This document shows positions 55,254-64,000 of a stretch of DNA of 64,000 nt, in pieces. The stretch's first letter is position 1. Each line of letters begins with the position of its first letter. The stretch spans positions 80,706,004-80,770,003 of the forward strand of contig OX638370.1 of assembly GCA_951812925.1 (NCBI GenBank). The letters run 5' to 3'. The position numbers and the translations under genes are program-made. The notes under the pieces are model-generated. The model was not told where the DNA came from, searched no databases, and saw only the letters and a program-made list of their open reading frames with translations. Source of the DNA: Calliopum simillimum (taxonomy: Eukaryota > Arthropoda > Insecta > Diptera > Lauxaniidae).

Positions 55254-55751
55254 TTATACCCGCTTACTCTGTATACAGACGCTAGCAAGATAATTCAAAG
55301 AAATTTGGTACTTTGCCTCCGTCGTCAAAGTTTGCTCGAGAGATTGAAATTGAGCAAAATCGGTCAACGACCTTGCCCACCACCCATAAAAAAAAATATA
55401 TTCAAAATGCAGCTTTAGGACCATTTTTCACGATAATGCAATCAAAATACACTATAATACTATAAATTATAAGCATAAGCTCTGAGCAAAAACTGGGTGA
55501 ATTTGGACAAGAGGGTGCGGCACTTCCCATATAACCAAAAGATTCAAAATACTACACTGAAAGAGTCCTTTGAGATAATTCAACTAAATTTCACCAAAGC
55601 ACTAAGGGCTATAAATGTAAGCTTTGAGCAAAAACTGGGTAAACTTGGAGAAGAGGGCGTGGCACCTTCCATATGAGCAAAATTTTCAAAATACTGTAGT
55701 GTAGGGTATTTTATGTTTGGCCAGGCCAAAGGGAACACTCTTACTAGTTTT
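55254..55751 (+). mobile_element. INE-1/DINE-1-like element, copy 5, internally deleted
   Basis: The TATACCCGCTTACTCTGTA start is kept, but the core and GTCY run are missing. It continues with 'cctccgtcgtcaaagtttgct', 'ggtcaacgaccttgcccaccac', 'gagggtgcggcacttcccat', 'gagggcgtggcaccttccat' and ends 'ggccaggccaaagggaacactcttactagtttt'. Opposite orientation to copies 1-4. Confidence 0.82.
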
Positions 55752-56284
55752 AGTTCATTTAACAAGGCTCCGTGGTAAGCATCCACGAACGAGCCAAACT
55801 CGAAGATCTTGAAATAACCATGTTTCTAACACTTTATAACTTTTTGGTGATTCTAGTTAAAAAAAAAAAAAAAAAATGCGGTTTTGACAAAAAAGCGCGT
55901 TAAAGATTTAAGTTCTACCGTAATATCTTTAATAGGCCGTTCTAGTGATAACAAAAAGAGTTTTTGAGAAACAGTTTTCCACTGTACATATACAATATAC
56001 TCTGAAACTTATGATTTCCATTCTTTTTTTTTTATCAATTTGAAGCTGTTATTTTAACTAACAATCAAAATTCAAAAAAATTTAATGGAGCCATCTCAGT
56101 GAGGTTTTGCGACGCATAGTTGTTTCTTTAGTGAACTTGGAAAAAACGTTATAATTTTAACAAAGTATAGACATCTTAGTAACTTTCCATAAAAAAAAGT
56201 TGCGCGTTGTTGTGCGCTTTTCAGATATTTTAATTTTTTTAAGTCAAACTGACATGTCAAATATGTATGAAAAAGGAGAAAAAA
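55752..56284. other. AT-rich interval, nothing identified
   Basis: An A run lies at 55860-55876. No element ends or frames are supported. Confidence 0.4.
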
Positions 56285-56470
56285 ATAAATAGAGAGCTAA
56301 ATATATATCTGCCGAGATAAGTAGATTTCATGAAATATTAAGGGTGGCAATTAAAAAGTTTACTTCCTACTATTTTGGATCCATGTTACATAGTATATTC
56401 AGATCAACGATTCCCGCGGTGTATAAAGATTAAGGTTGGATCCGACAATCGTTTATGAAGAAAGAGATCG
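56285..56470 (-). repeat. unassigned dispersed repeat, copy C (diverged)
   Basis: It shares 'ctgccgagataagtagat', 'ttggatccatg', 'agattaaggttggatccgacaa' and their order with copy B, at lower identity (about 65-70% by eye). The middle region is most diverged. Confidence 0.45.
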
Positions 56471-57954
56471 CTCCTAGCATGAAAAATGGATGACATTTGC
56501 TGCCATTGAATCTGAGTATTGAAGCTGCGATAGAGTCTTAGCAACTTCTACAATAGATTGACAATTATTGTATCTTTGAGCCGAACTGTTAACATTGATT
56601 CTTTCTGTGAGGGAAAAAAACAAATTGATTGCTACCATTTCATTAAAAATGTCAAGTGCAAACTTCATCATAGAAATTAACATTTTTTGATTGAAATTTT
56701 TGTCACGCCATTTAGTTGTTTTAACTTGCCCTAGAATCGTATCATTTGAGAATCTACGAATAGAATGCTGTGCAATACTGCCCACTCAACTCCGGCAGCC
56801 TCACGCTTGAAACTCACCGCCGTACTCGTCGTATAATTAAAAGTAACTAACTCGCGTAATTATTGAACAAATGCGACGCGATTAATACGTTCAATACATT
56901 GGGAGTAAATGGATGGTGTATCGATGGCGCCAAATGAAATACGAAATACAAACGCATATGAGGAGCGCACAACAACACACGTACCTACTCATGTACTTAT
57001 CAGTATACATATATGTATGTCTGTATCTACGCAGCTTGACATTATGCCATCATTTTACGGATATTTGCCACAAACTGCGTGTGCACTTTTTAAAAAAGTC
57101 AAGTCCTGTAGACGAGAGTGTGAAGTCGTGTGTGGGCTTCTGCTTATTAATGTCGGCGCCTACACTTATGGCGGCGTCTTCTTTGGCATCAATAACTCCT
57201 TCCATGAGTTAAAGTTCTTGCTTCTTGCAGCCTTATAGTTGATGGTTTTAAATAAAAGTTAATAGTATAAAAAAAAAATAATTTTTCGTCATATTGTTTT
57301 GAAATTGAGTCTATGGATTAAGCAGCAAACTATTTTAATGTTACTTTACAAATTGAAAACATTCTCGCGAAACTAGCCAAAGTTCAAAATTTTAGAAAAT
57401 AGAATTACTTATCAAGTAGTCCGGTTTCTGTAGAATCGTTGTTCATAAATTAACACACTAACAAGAACCATATATCCGTAAAGTTGGTAAACATTTATAG
57501 TTTTCATTATGTCCTGAAAAATGTTAAAAATGACACTGTTGTTTTCTTTGTTTCTAAAATACATAAAAAATCACTGTTGGTTACATAAAATTATCTAGAA
57601 TTTAAATGTCACTGTGGCAACACTTTAAATTTACTGCACTGTAATCAAACTATAACTGAACTGCAATTCAACGTACATACGTTTGCGTTAACATGTTCTC
57701 TGCCGGCGATGATTGGAATCTTCTTGTAAATGTACTCTACGAACATTCCTATAATTTCAAGTACAAAAAAACATTTTCACTTTTATTGATAAAATTTTTA
57801 TCTGTTATTAAAATGTAAGGTTAGGGAATTTACTTTATTGATTTTGTCAGTTTTTGCGGCATCTTAACGAAGACTTCCTAGAGGGAAAACACCTACGGCT
57901 GCTTTCAACAAGCTTTAATTAATAGATTCCTGGGACACCCGAAATGTATTTCAA
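56471..57954. other. interval with GC-balanced island, no confirmed gene
   Basis: 56760-57240 is mixed-composition, unique-looking DNA with two overlapping plus frames of 109 and 99 codons (from about 56910), neither with a known domain. A Cys/Arg patch VKSCRRECEVVCG near 57095-57135 is the only notable text. 57240-57950 is AT-rich with nothing identified. Confidence 0.35.
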
Positions 57955-58690
57955 AATTTTTGGAATTTTACCAATATTTTGGATAATTTTCGATATTTCT
58001 GGACTGTTGCCGATTTCTTCGATGTAAGTATTTTATTGATTTTCAATTCGTTTCGATACTTTTGGAGTATTGCCCATTCCTTCGATGTTTAAGATGTTTT
58101 TCGATACTTTTGGGCTCTTACTGATAATTATGTAGATATTTTTCGGTACTTCTGGACTCTTACCGTTTTCTTCGACGTACTATATTTAAATATTTTTCCA
58201 TACTTTTGAAACTTTACCGATATATTTCGATACATTAGACTTTTACTCATTTTTTCGATGTAAATATTTCGATACTTTTGGATTTTTACCGATATTTTAG
58301 ATGTTTTTCGATATCTGTGGACCTTTACCGATTTCTTCCTTGTATTTAAAAATTGTTCAATACTTTTGAGCTTTTGCTGATATTTTAGATGTTTTTCGAT
58401 ACTTCTAGACTTCTAGCAATATTTTACGATATTTTTGAACATTATCGATATTTTATTTATTTTTCGATACTTTTGGACTTTTTTCGATATTTTAGAACTT
58501 TTTCGATACTTTTGGGCTTTTATCGATTTCTTCGATGTGTTTCAATATTCTTCGATACTTTTGGTCCCTTACCGATTTCTTCAATGTATTTAAATATTTT
58601 ACGACTTAAATGTTTTTCAATACTTTTGGACTTTAATCGATTTTAAGACGTTTTCCAATACCTTTGGATTTTACCAATATTTTAGATGCA
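57955..58690 (+). repeat. degenerate tandem array of TTTTTCGATACTTTTGGACTTT units
   Basis: The composite unit TTTTTCGATACTTTTGGACT, then TTTACCGATTTCTTCGATGT, then ATTTAAATATT recurs at least ten times at about 40-70 bp spacing with many substitutions and indels. The words CGATACTTTTGG and ACCGATTTCTTCGATGT are the most constant. It is T-rich on this strand, and the 85-codon frame at 58389 is Phe-rich repeat read-through. Confidence 0.75.
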
Positions 58691-58785
58691 ACGATTTTAT
58701 GAAATTAAACAAAATTATTTTAGAAAAATAGTTTCCGATATAAGCTTTTTTATGCGATTTCTGACTTAAAAAACCAAATTATTCA

Positions 58786-59361
58786 TAATACCCTACCCAG
58801 GGTATATTCATTTTATCCTTCCGTTTGTAACGCAAACGTGGCGTGTCAGATTTAGAAAAGTGCATTTATTCTTGAACAGCGTCACCTCCTGAGTAGATAT
58901 AGCCATGTCCGTCTGTCTGGCTGGCTGGCACACTACCTCCGTCGTCAAAGTTAGCTCGTGGCGAATTCGGTCAACGAACACGCCTACCACCCATACAAAA
59001 AATATATTCAAAATGCAATTTTGGGAGCATTTTTCACGACAATACAACCAAAATACACATAAATACTACAAATTGTAAGCATAAGCTCTGAGCGAAAACT
59101 GGGAGAGTTAAGACAAGAGGGCGTGACACCTCTTATATAAGCAAAAGCTTCAAAACGCTATACTGACAACGTTTTCTGAGTTAATCGAACCAAATTTTAC
59201 TCAGCTACTAAGAACTATAAATGCAAGCTGCTCTGAGCAAAAACTGGGTGAACTTGGACAAGAGGTCGTGGCACCTCCCATATTAGCAAAATTTTTAAAA
59301 TATTGCAGTGTAGGATATTTAATGTTTGGCCAGGCCAAAGGTTGCACCCTTACTAGTTTTT
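58786..59361 (+). mobile_element. INE-1/DINE-1-like element, copy 6
   Basis: It starts at TAATACCCTACCCAGGGTAT, then 'ttatccttccgtttgtaacgc', a core at about 58870-58903 (inverse orientation, CTTGAACAGCGTCACCTCC), GTCCGTCTGTCTGGCTGGC, 'ccgtcgtcaaagttagctcg', GAGGGCGTGACACCTCTTAT and 'gaggtcgtggcacctcccat', ending 'ggccaggccaaaggttgcacccttactagtttt'. It is shorter than copies 2 and 3. Same orientation as copy 5. Confidence 0.87.
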
Positions 59362-60014
59362 TGTTATTTTTGTTTTTTCTACGAATAACCACGTGAAAAA
59401 TATAGCAAAACCTGAGCAACGCTGTGTTAATCAGCTAGTTTTTCTATGTTTTTAAAACGATATAAGTAAAACCTGAAAATTATGAATTATATCCGGTATC
59501 TATTTTTTTCTCTGAAATTTTTTAAACTGAAATACACACAAAGTTATATGAATTATTTTATAGTTAGGGGCGTGGCATACCCCATTTTCTTGCCTTGGAC
59601 ACTCCTCTGCTTATACACAGCATACGCAGCAAATTTAAACTCATTTTGTGGTTTGTTTTTTGGCCAAAAATCGGTTTTCCGTTACAAATAGTTTTAAGTC
59701 CTTCCTTTGGGGGTTGTGTGGGTGATAGCTCGCAAAGTAAGTGTCCAATTGAAAAAGTTTAACATTTTACTAGAACGGTGGCATAATCATGATAACAGCT
59801 TTTTCTGCAACTTCAAGCAAGGATATCTCAAAATCTTGCAGACATATGAGCAGTCCTTACCATTAGAGTTAATACCTACTTAAAAGTTTTTGACTTTTTT
59901 TATTTTATGTGCTTGAGTAATTATTATTTCCAAGTAAAATCGTACGACATGAACGTCCGAATAAACAAAAGAGTTCACTGCGGTCTTAACATATACATTA
60001 GACTGATTCATAAT
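59362..60014. other. AT-rich interval, nothing firm
   Basis: 'gttaggggcgtggcatacccc' (59562) and 'agtgtccaattgaaaaag' (59740) echo words at 47080-47110 in reverse order, perhaps a decayed relative. There is no coding evidence. Confidence 0.35.
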
Positions 60015-60379
60015 TTTTTTTTTCTTCGTTTTTGCTTTCAAACTGGTGTTTTTGTCAAAAGGATAGAAACTAAAACAACTAATGAAGTGACATCTTCACG
60101 AAAAATATGAATAGAAACGTTTTTATGAAAAATTTTGTGCTCTTTTTAATGTCAGTAGTCCCATTCGTCTAAGTTTTCTCTTTCACGAGATATATACAAA
60201 AGTATTTAGAAGAGTATTATTTACTATAAAATACAATACCATACAATACTTAAAACAAAGAAATACGATGCACCACCAGTAAATATTAATATTATGGGCT
60301 CTCCTTGAAGCAGAATTTTTGGTTTCTATCCTTTTAACAAAAAAACCTGTTTGAAAGCAGAAAGGAAGAAAAAACAAAC
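60015..60379. mobile_element. MITE with TIRs of about 58 bp
   Basis: The left arm 'tttcttcgtttttgctttcaaactgg' then 'gtttttgtcaaaaggatagaaac' is mirrored by 'gtttctatccttttaacaaaaaaacc' then 'tgtttgaaagcagaaaggaagaaa'. It is about 365 bp. The interior is unrelated AT-rich text with no frame. Confidence 0.65.
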
Positions 60380-62285
60380 TATTTTTCGACCAAATAAACT
60401 TTTTCAGAATATATCACTAAAAAGGTATGCAATATTTTTAAATGAACCACTTGAATGAAACGTTCGATACGCAGCATTTACTCATATGCATTCCGACCAA
60501 TTCAATTTTTTAAGCATCTTATGCCCTTTGGAGTTGGGATGATCAAAGAAAGCTTCATTTTCGCCTTAGGTAAGGTTAGTGTTTTGGGCTAATTTGTTGT
60601 ATAGGTTAAGGCGCATATCTGAAGCTTTACAATGCTAAAAATTCGGCGCAAAATAAAAAATGAATGAGAAAAGAGATTTAGTGAAAAAGCTTTCATAAAT
60701 TCATAACTTTTTATGTACTGAGAGAAATTGCGTACTGTAAAGCAACCCACTCACAAATCTAAAAAAAAAGAGTGTACGCACGCACACTCAACGCAAGTGG
60801 AAAGTTCTACGCAAATTAAGTGACATATGGAAGCACAAAACTTGGATAATTCGGCAGTTTTTATTCATTTTTACAACAAACAACTCGAACAAATGTCAAA
60901 TTAAGAGCGTTTGTTTGTATAACACAATAGATAACGCGAAATCATATGAAACATCTGGAACATTCTTCATCTCCATTTCTCTACCTTACCATATTTTTGT
61001 CCTTGCTCTCAATACTCAGACAAAGGATGTGCTTTCGATAAAACTTTGCTCAGTCCATGTTCACACACAAATACCAGTGCAAATCTTACAAGCTCACTAA
61101 TACTTAAGCAAAAATCATTTGTGCTTGTATGTGTGCATGTGTAAAATCAGTTCCGTTGGCAGAATCCAAAAAGCTTTCCGATTAACTGTACGTACAATAT
61201 TTGCGTTAGCGTTTCGCTTCCGGACCTCATCTCACCGTCAAAGTCGAATTTTATGAATGGGCATCTGACGCGCAGCACGGTAACACCCTCTCTCCCCCGC
61301 TATGCAAACACACAAAGTTGTCTACTTCATAAATGACGTAGACACTTTGTGTGACGTCAAAGAACTTATCTCGCTGGCTATGTATCCCATATTCCCGCTT
61401 GGGTTAATTCACAAAAAATTCGAAAAAACAAATCAGCATTACGTATCTATAGGATATGATGCTCTTATGATAATATCCCGTAAATATGCAGCAGTGATAA
61501 CGTTAACACTTTAGTCAGTATGGGCCACAATAACAGCAGCAGCAACAAGCCAAAAAGCTGAACATTTTGCGTGGGTGACATTGACTGACGATAGTGCAAG
61601 AAAGACGCTCCATTTTTATCACCAAATTGAACATATGGATTGCATTACACAGCCAGAGAGAGAGAGAGAGTGTGTGGGCGTGTTAATCATAAACAGCAAT
61701 GGCGCATTACGTAGGGCAACCTGTAATTACACGACGACAACGATGCTTCCTCTGATGCGTCTTAGATGTCACCGTGTTTTGTGGTAAAATATGATGAAAT
61801 GATGAATCGTTATGAAGACTACGCTGTTTTTGAGCAGGGTATTATTTATTTTTCAACTTATCGTTATCACTACTCAGGTTCATACGTATAATATACTACG
61901 CAATTACAATGCAATCAACAATAAGTTACTTATCTTGAAATTTGCTAAAACAAAGTGTTACTTCAAAGTCATTTATATATCAAAGATTACACAGTTCTAC
62001 TATTTGGGACTTTTTCTTATGGTCTGTTGTAGATAGGCCATTCGTACCTAATTCGGGTTCGGGGAATTCGCTGGTGCTAAAAGTTTTTCTGAATTGGTTC
62101 ATTGCTTTATACGAAAGGATCAATTGAAGATTTCGTCTAAATAGGGATGGGTCAATTGATTGCATCAAAGTATATTTTTTTGCTCAGGGTGTATTAATCA
62201 GCTTTCGATTTGCAAAGTTTTTTATCGGTTTTTCGGATATTTCTGTATTTAAACGTATATTTTTACCGAATTTTCTTAAAAATTA
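60380..62285. other. largely unique interval, candidate host regulatory DNA
   Basis: 60720-61800 is the longest stretch without transposon features and is GC-balanced. It contains CACACTCAACGC, 'cgctagcg'-like and GCGCAGCACGG words, CAGCAGCAACA (61535) and a GAGAGAGAGAGAG run (61652-61667). Short frames (for example 61302-61514, with NDVDTLCDVKELISLAMYPI) have no recognised domain. 61800-62285 is AT-rich. Confidence 0.35.
61352..61359. promoter_or_regulatory. perfect CRE palindrome TGACGTCA
   Basis: TGACGTCA, the full consensus for CREB/ATF-type bZIP factors, lies in a unique-looking GC-balanced island. A related TGACGTAG half-match is 18 bp upstream (61334). Function is not shown by sequence alone; an 8-bp site arises by chance about once per 65 kb in unbiased sequence. 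Confidence 0.3.
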
Positions 62286-62429
62286 TCATTTTTTAAGAGC
62301 CGAGCACGAAGGAATGGAAAAACTCGGTGTAGTGGAAATTTGTATGGGAATTGATAGCTTGGGTAGAGATGGACATTTTAAGAAAATATGTAGATGACAT
62401 GTGAGGTTTAAATCCTCGTACTTTCTTGC

Positions 62430-62640
62430 AAATAATTTGCCCCAATTCAATTTCCTCGCAGACAGACTTTGCTGTGTGGTTTCTGGAGAGTATGACCATT
62501 CCATCTCCACTTCCACAACTTGAACTCGTTTGCTATAGCCCTCTGATTGCATTTTTTTGATGTAGCTCGGCATTTGATATAGTTCAAGGCCACCAAACCT
62601 TAAGCATTTGTTGATGAATACTTGCAGCTTGTTCATTAGT
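62430..62640 (-). pseudogene. non-LTR retrotransposon relic, C-terminal region of ORF2
   Basis: The minus strand begins MNKLQVFINKCLRFGGLELY (62636 down), then after a frame change NGHTLQKPHSKVCLRG (about 62500-62455). These correspond to the ordered blocks LQVFINRCLR and W.GHTLRKP..SICR that follow the reverse transcriptase domain in a common insect LINE group. The first block is in one frame and the second in another, with a stop soon after, so it is non-functional. It lies just upstream, in protein order, of the block preserved at 1292-1420 (ALEWNPQG). Confidence 0.55.
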
Positions 62641-63007
62641 GCGGATATCTTTACTGCAACATCAATTTTTTTTTTATTTTTAATTATATGTACAATATGT
62701 TAAAATGTTTGAGAAATGCTGTTTGATAAACTTAATAAACACTTACAAAATGTTAATTGAAAAATTTAAAAAACAATTTAAAAATATTGTATAAAAATAT
62801 TTATAATATGCTTGTTTCAAATTATTTTCACAAGTTTACTAGGAATGGTCCAATTTCGTTTATTAAATAATTAAAATTCAAGAATTTACAAAGTTTTTGC
62901 AAGTTAATTTCCAAACGAAATGCTTGCTTCAATAAGCATATAGTAAGTTATTTTTCAAACGTTTTTGTTGGTATTTTCTATAAAAAATAAACAATATACT
63001 TTCCGAC
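62641..63007. other. AT-rich interval, nothing identified
   Basis: Very AT-rich text between the LINE relic and the foldback element. No structure noted. Confidence 0.4.
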
Positions 63008-63292
63008 AGGCTTCCTGAAATAACACCATAGGAAATAACGCCATAGGAAATAACGCCATAGGAAATAACGCCACAATATTTTTTGGAAATGACGCCACAA
63101 AAATCTTCATACAAAACTTTGGCGATATTTCCATTTTGTTTTGGAAATAAGGACAAAAACTTTTCTGGCGTTATTTCCTAGCTAACTTTTGGATTTATTT
63201 CCAAAACAAAATGAAAATAACGCCAGAATTTCGTACGGAGATTTTTCTGGAGTTATTTCCAAAAAATTTTCTGGCGTTATTTCCGGGAGCCT
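63008..63292. mobile_element. foldback MITE built from GGAAATAACGCC units
   Basis: The ends AGGCTTCCTGAAATAACACC and, inverted, AGGCTCCCGGAAATAACGCC form the TIRs. The 15-bp unit ATAGGAAATAACGCC is repeated in tandem (63030-63073). GGAAATAACGCCA-like units appear about nine times in all, in forward orientation on the left and inverted (GGCGTTATTTCC) on the right. The flanks TTTCCGACA and TTTTTGACA (one base of each overlapping the TIR) hint at a diverged 9-bp duplication. A 75-codon minus frame with YGVIS repeats is read-through. Confidence 0.7.
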
Positions 63293-64000
63293 TTTTGACA
63301 ATATGCTACATTATTGTATTAGGTTTCAAACGAGTTACTTAGAGCGTTTTATCCAGCAATAATTAAAAGTTTCGTAAAACATTTTGGTTATTCAAAGATC
63401 ACCTTTGAGCCAACTATGTTACCATGCCCAAAGGAAATTTTAAATTTTTTAAAGATTTTTTTCCTCCCTCAGTATAATCTGATGGTTGTCGTTGCACCCC
63501 GTCTCAATGAGCAATTAATTATTCATGTTAAAATTTTATATTATAATTTTTTTAAGGTGTGAAAATTTTTAATTCATAACATTTTGTGTCTTCACTAGAT
63601 GTTCTCTTTTTAAGACATGAAATATTCCATGAATTATTACTCGTCGAGTCGAGGTGTAGATCTTTAGTAATGTGTTCGTTTTTTAGGAGATAACTCTAAG
63701 AACATTGGGACATTTTGGGTCAAGAACGATCTATTACAAAGCGCTTTGAAAATATTAAATACAAAGCACTCTTTCTAATCTTCCAAAGAGCACATTCCTT
63801 GCGCATTAGTCGAAATGTTGATAAAAAGGTAAAAATAAAGTTTGGGGTCATTTTTTTTTAGATAAAATACGCTTAAGATGTTGATATTAATACTGCCGTG
63901 AAAACAATTTCTTCTGCTATAGGTGGTTTGAAGCTTACTAAAAACACAAAGTTTATAGTATCTTTCCTGATGGTTCAGCCTATCATTTTATTGAATTTTA
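63293..64000. other. AT-rich interval to window end, no gene
   Basis: Unique-looking text with no credible frame or repeat. 63600-63670 includes 'actcgtcgagtcgag', a short dyad. Confidence 0.4.

Noticed and set aside
56909..57238. Overlapping 109- and 99-codon frames in a GC-balanced island
   Set aside because: Two frames are open over the same DNA and neither has a recognisable domain. They could hide an exon but cannot be supported.

Overview
This is AT-rich, repeat-dense nuclear DNA from an insect, most likely a higher (schizophoran) fly. The best taxonomic clue is six copies of a DINE-1/INE-1-like non-autonomous element carrying the fly 'mini-me' signature: GTCY/RGAC microsatellite, then a core ending in CGCTGATCAAG, then a TA run. 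Tephritid and calyptrate flies fit well, but sequence reading alone does not give the species. CAA/CAG (TTG/CTG) microsatellite islands and several Tc1/mariner, hAT-like and TTAA-flanked elements agree with this. I found no convincing host protein-coding gene, no complete tRNA or rRNA gene, no CRISPR array and no bacterial-style operon. The open frames are short and are explained by simple repeats, transposon relics or chance. The window reads as a large intron or an intergenic interval.

Layout. 0.8-2.7 kb: a TTAA-flanked piggyBac-like element holding a non-LTR retrotransposon relic. 3.3-3.9 kb: 578 bp of uninterrupted hexamer satellite. 5.6-10.2 kb: short inverted-repeat elements and a 1.2 kb long-TIR element with nested repeats. 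11.9-13.8 kb: a MITE, a hairpin and INE-1-like copy 1. 15.0-17.9 kb: a MITE inserted inside a relative of itself, a 264-bp MITE and a foldback-like element with 12-bp flanking repeats. 19.6-21 kb: a solitary TTAA-type end and GTCCCCTCCGTCATG / ATGGCGG repeat blocks. 22.7-25.3 kb: a TA-flanked element, a degraded mariner-type element and a MITE. 27.7-31.7 kb: a truncated mariner relic abutting a CTAGT-rich TIR element, a 43-bp minisatellite, and a second CTAGT element split by INE-1-like copy 2. 32.3-33.0 kb: a hAT-type MITE with a perfect 8-bp target duplication. 35.4-37.0 kb: the best-preserved transposase, a Tc1 (DD34E) relic. 37-39.7 kb: palindromic foldbacks and a TTAA MITE. 41.6-42.7 kb: a degenerate tandem array. 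43.8-46.2 kb: three elements including INE-1-like copy 3. 50.6-53 kb: a tandem duplication and a composite TIR element with an inserted 152-bp element. 52.4-56.5 kb: three copies of an unidentified dispersed repeat, with INE-1-like copies 4 and 5 head to head between them. 58-60.4 kb: a degenerate array, INE-1-like copy 6 and a long-TIR MITE. 62.4-63.3 kb: a second non-LTR relic and a foldback with internal GGAAATAACGCC repeats.

The elements form a mobile-element graveyard with a few younger arrivals. The hexamer satellite, the hAT MITE with intact duplication and the INE-1 insertion into the CTAGT element give relative timing. Between them are apparently repeat-poor, more GC-balanced islands (about 18.6-19.4, 21.8-22.4, 33.5-34.0, 42.8-43.4, 47.2-47.8, 53.4-53.8, 56.8-57.2 and 60.7-61.8 kb). 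These are the best candidates for host regulatory DNA; one contains a perfect TGACGTCA site. No coherent new multi-gene system was found. The most distinctive objects are structural: nested palindromic elements, the pure hexamer array, and two compound TIR families I could not assign.
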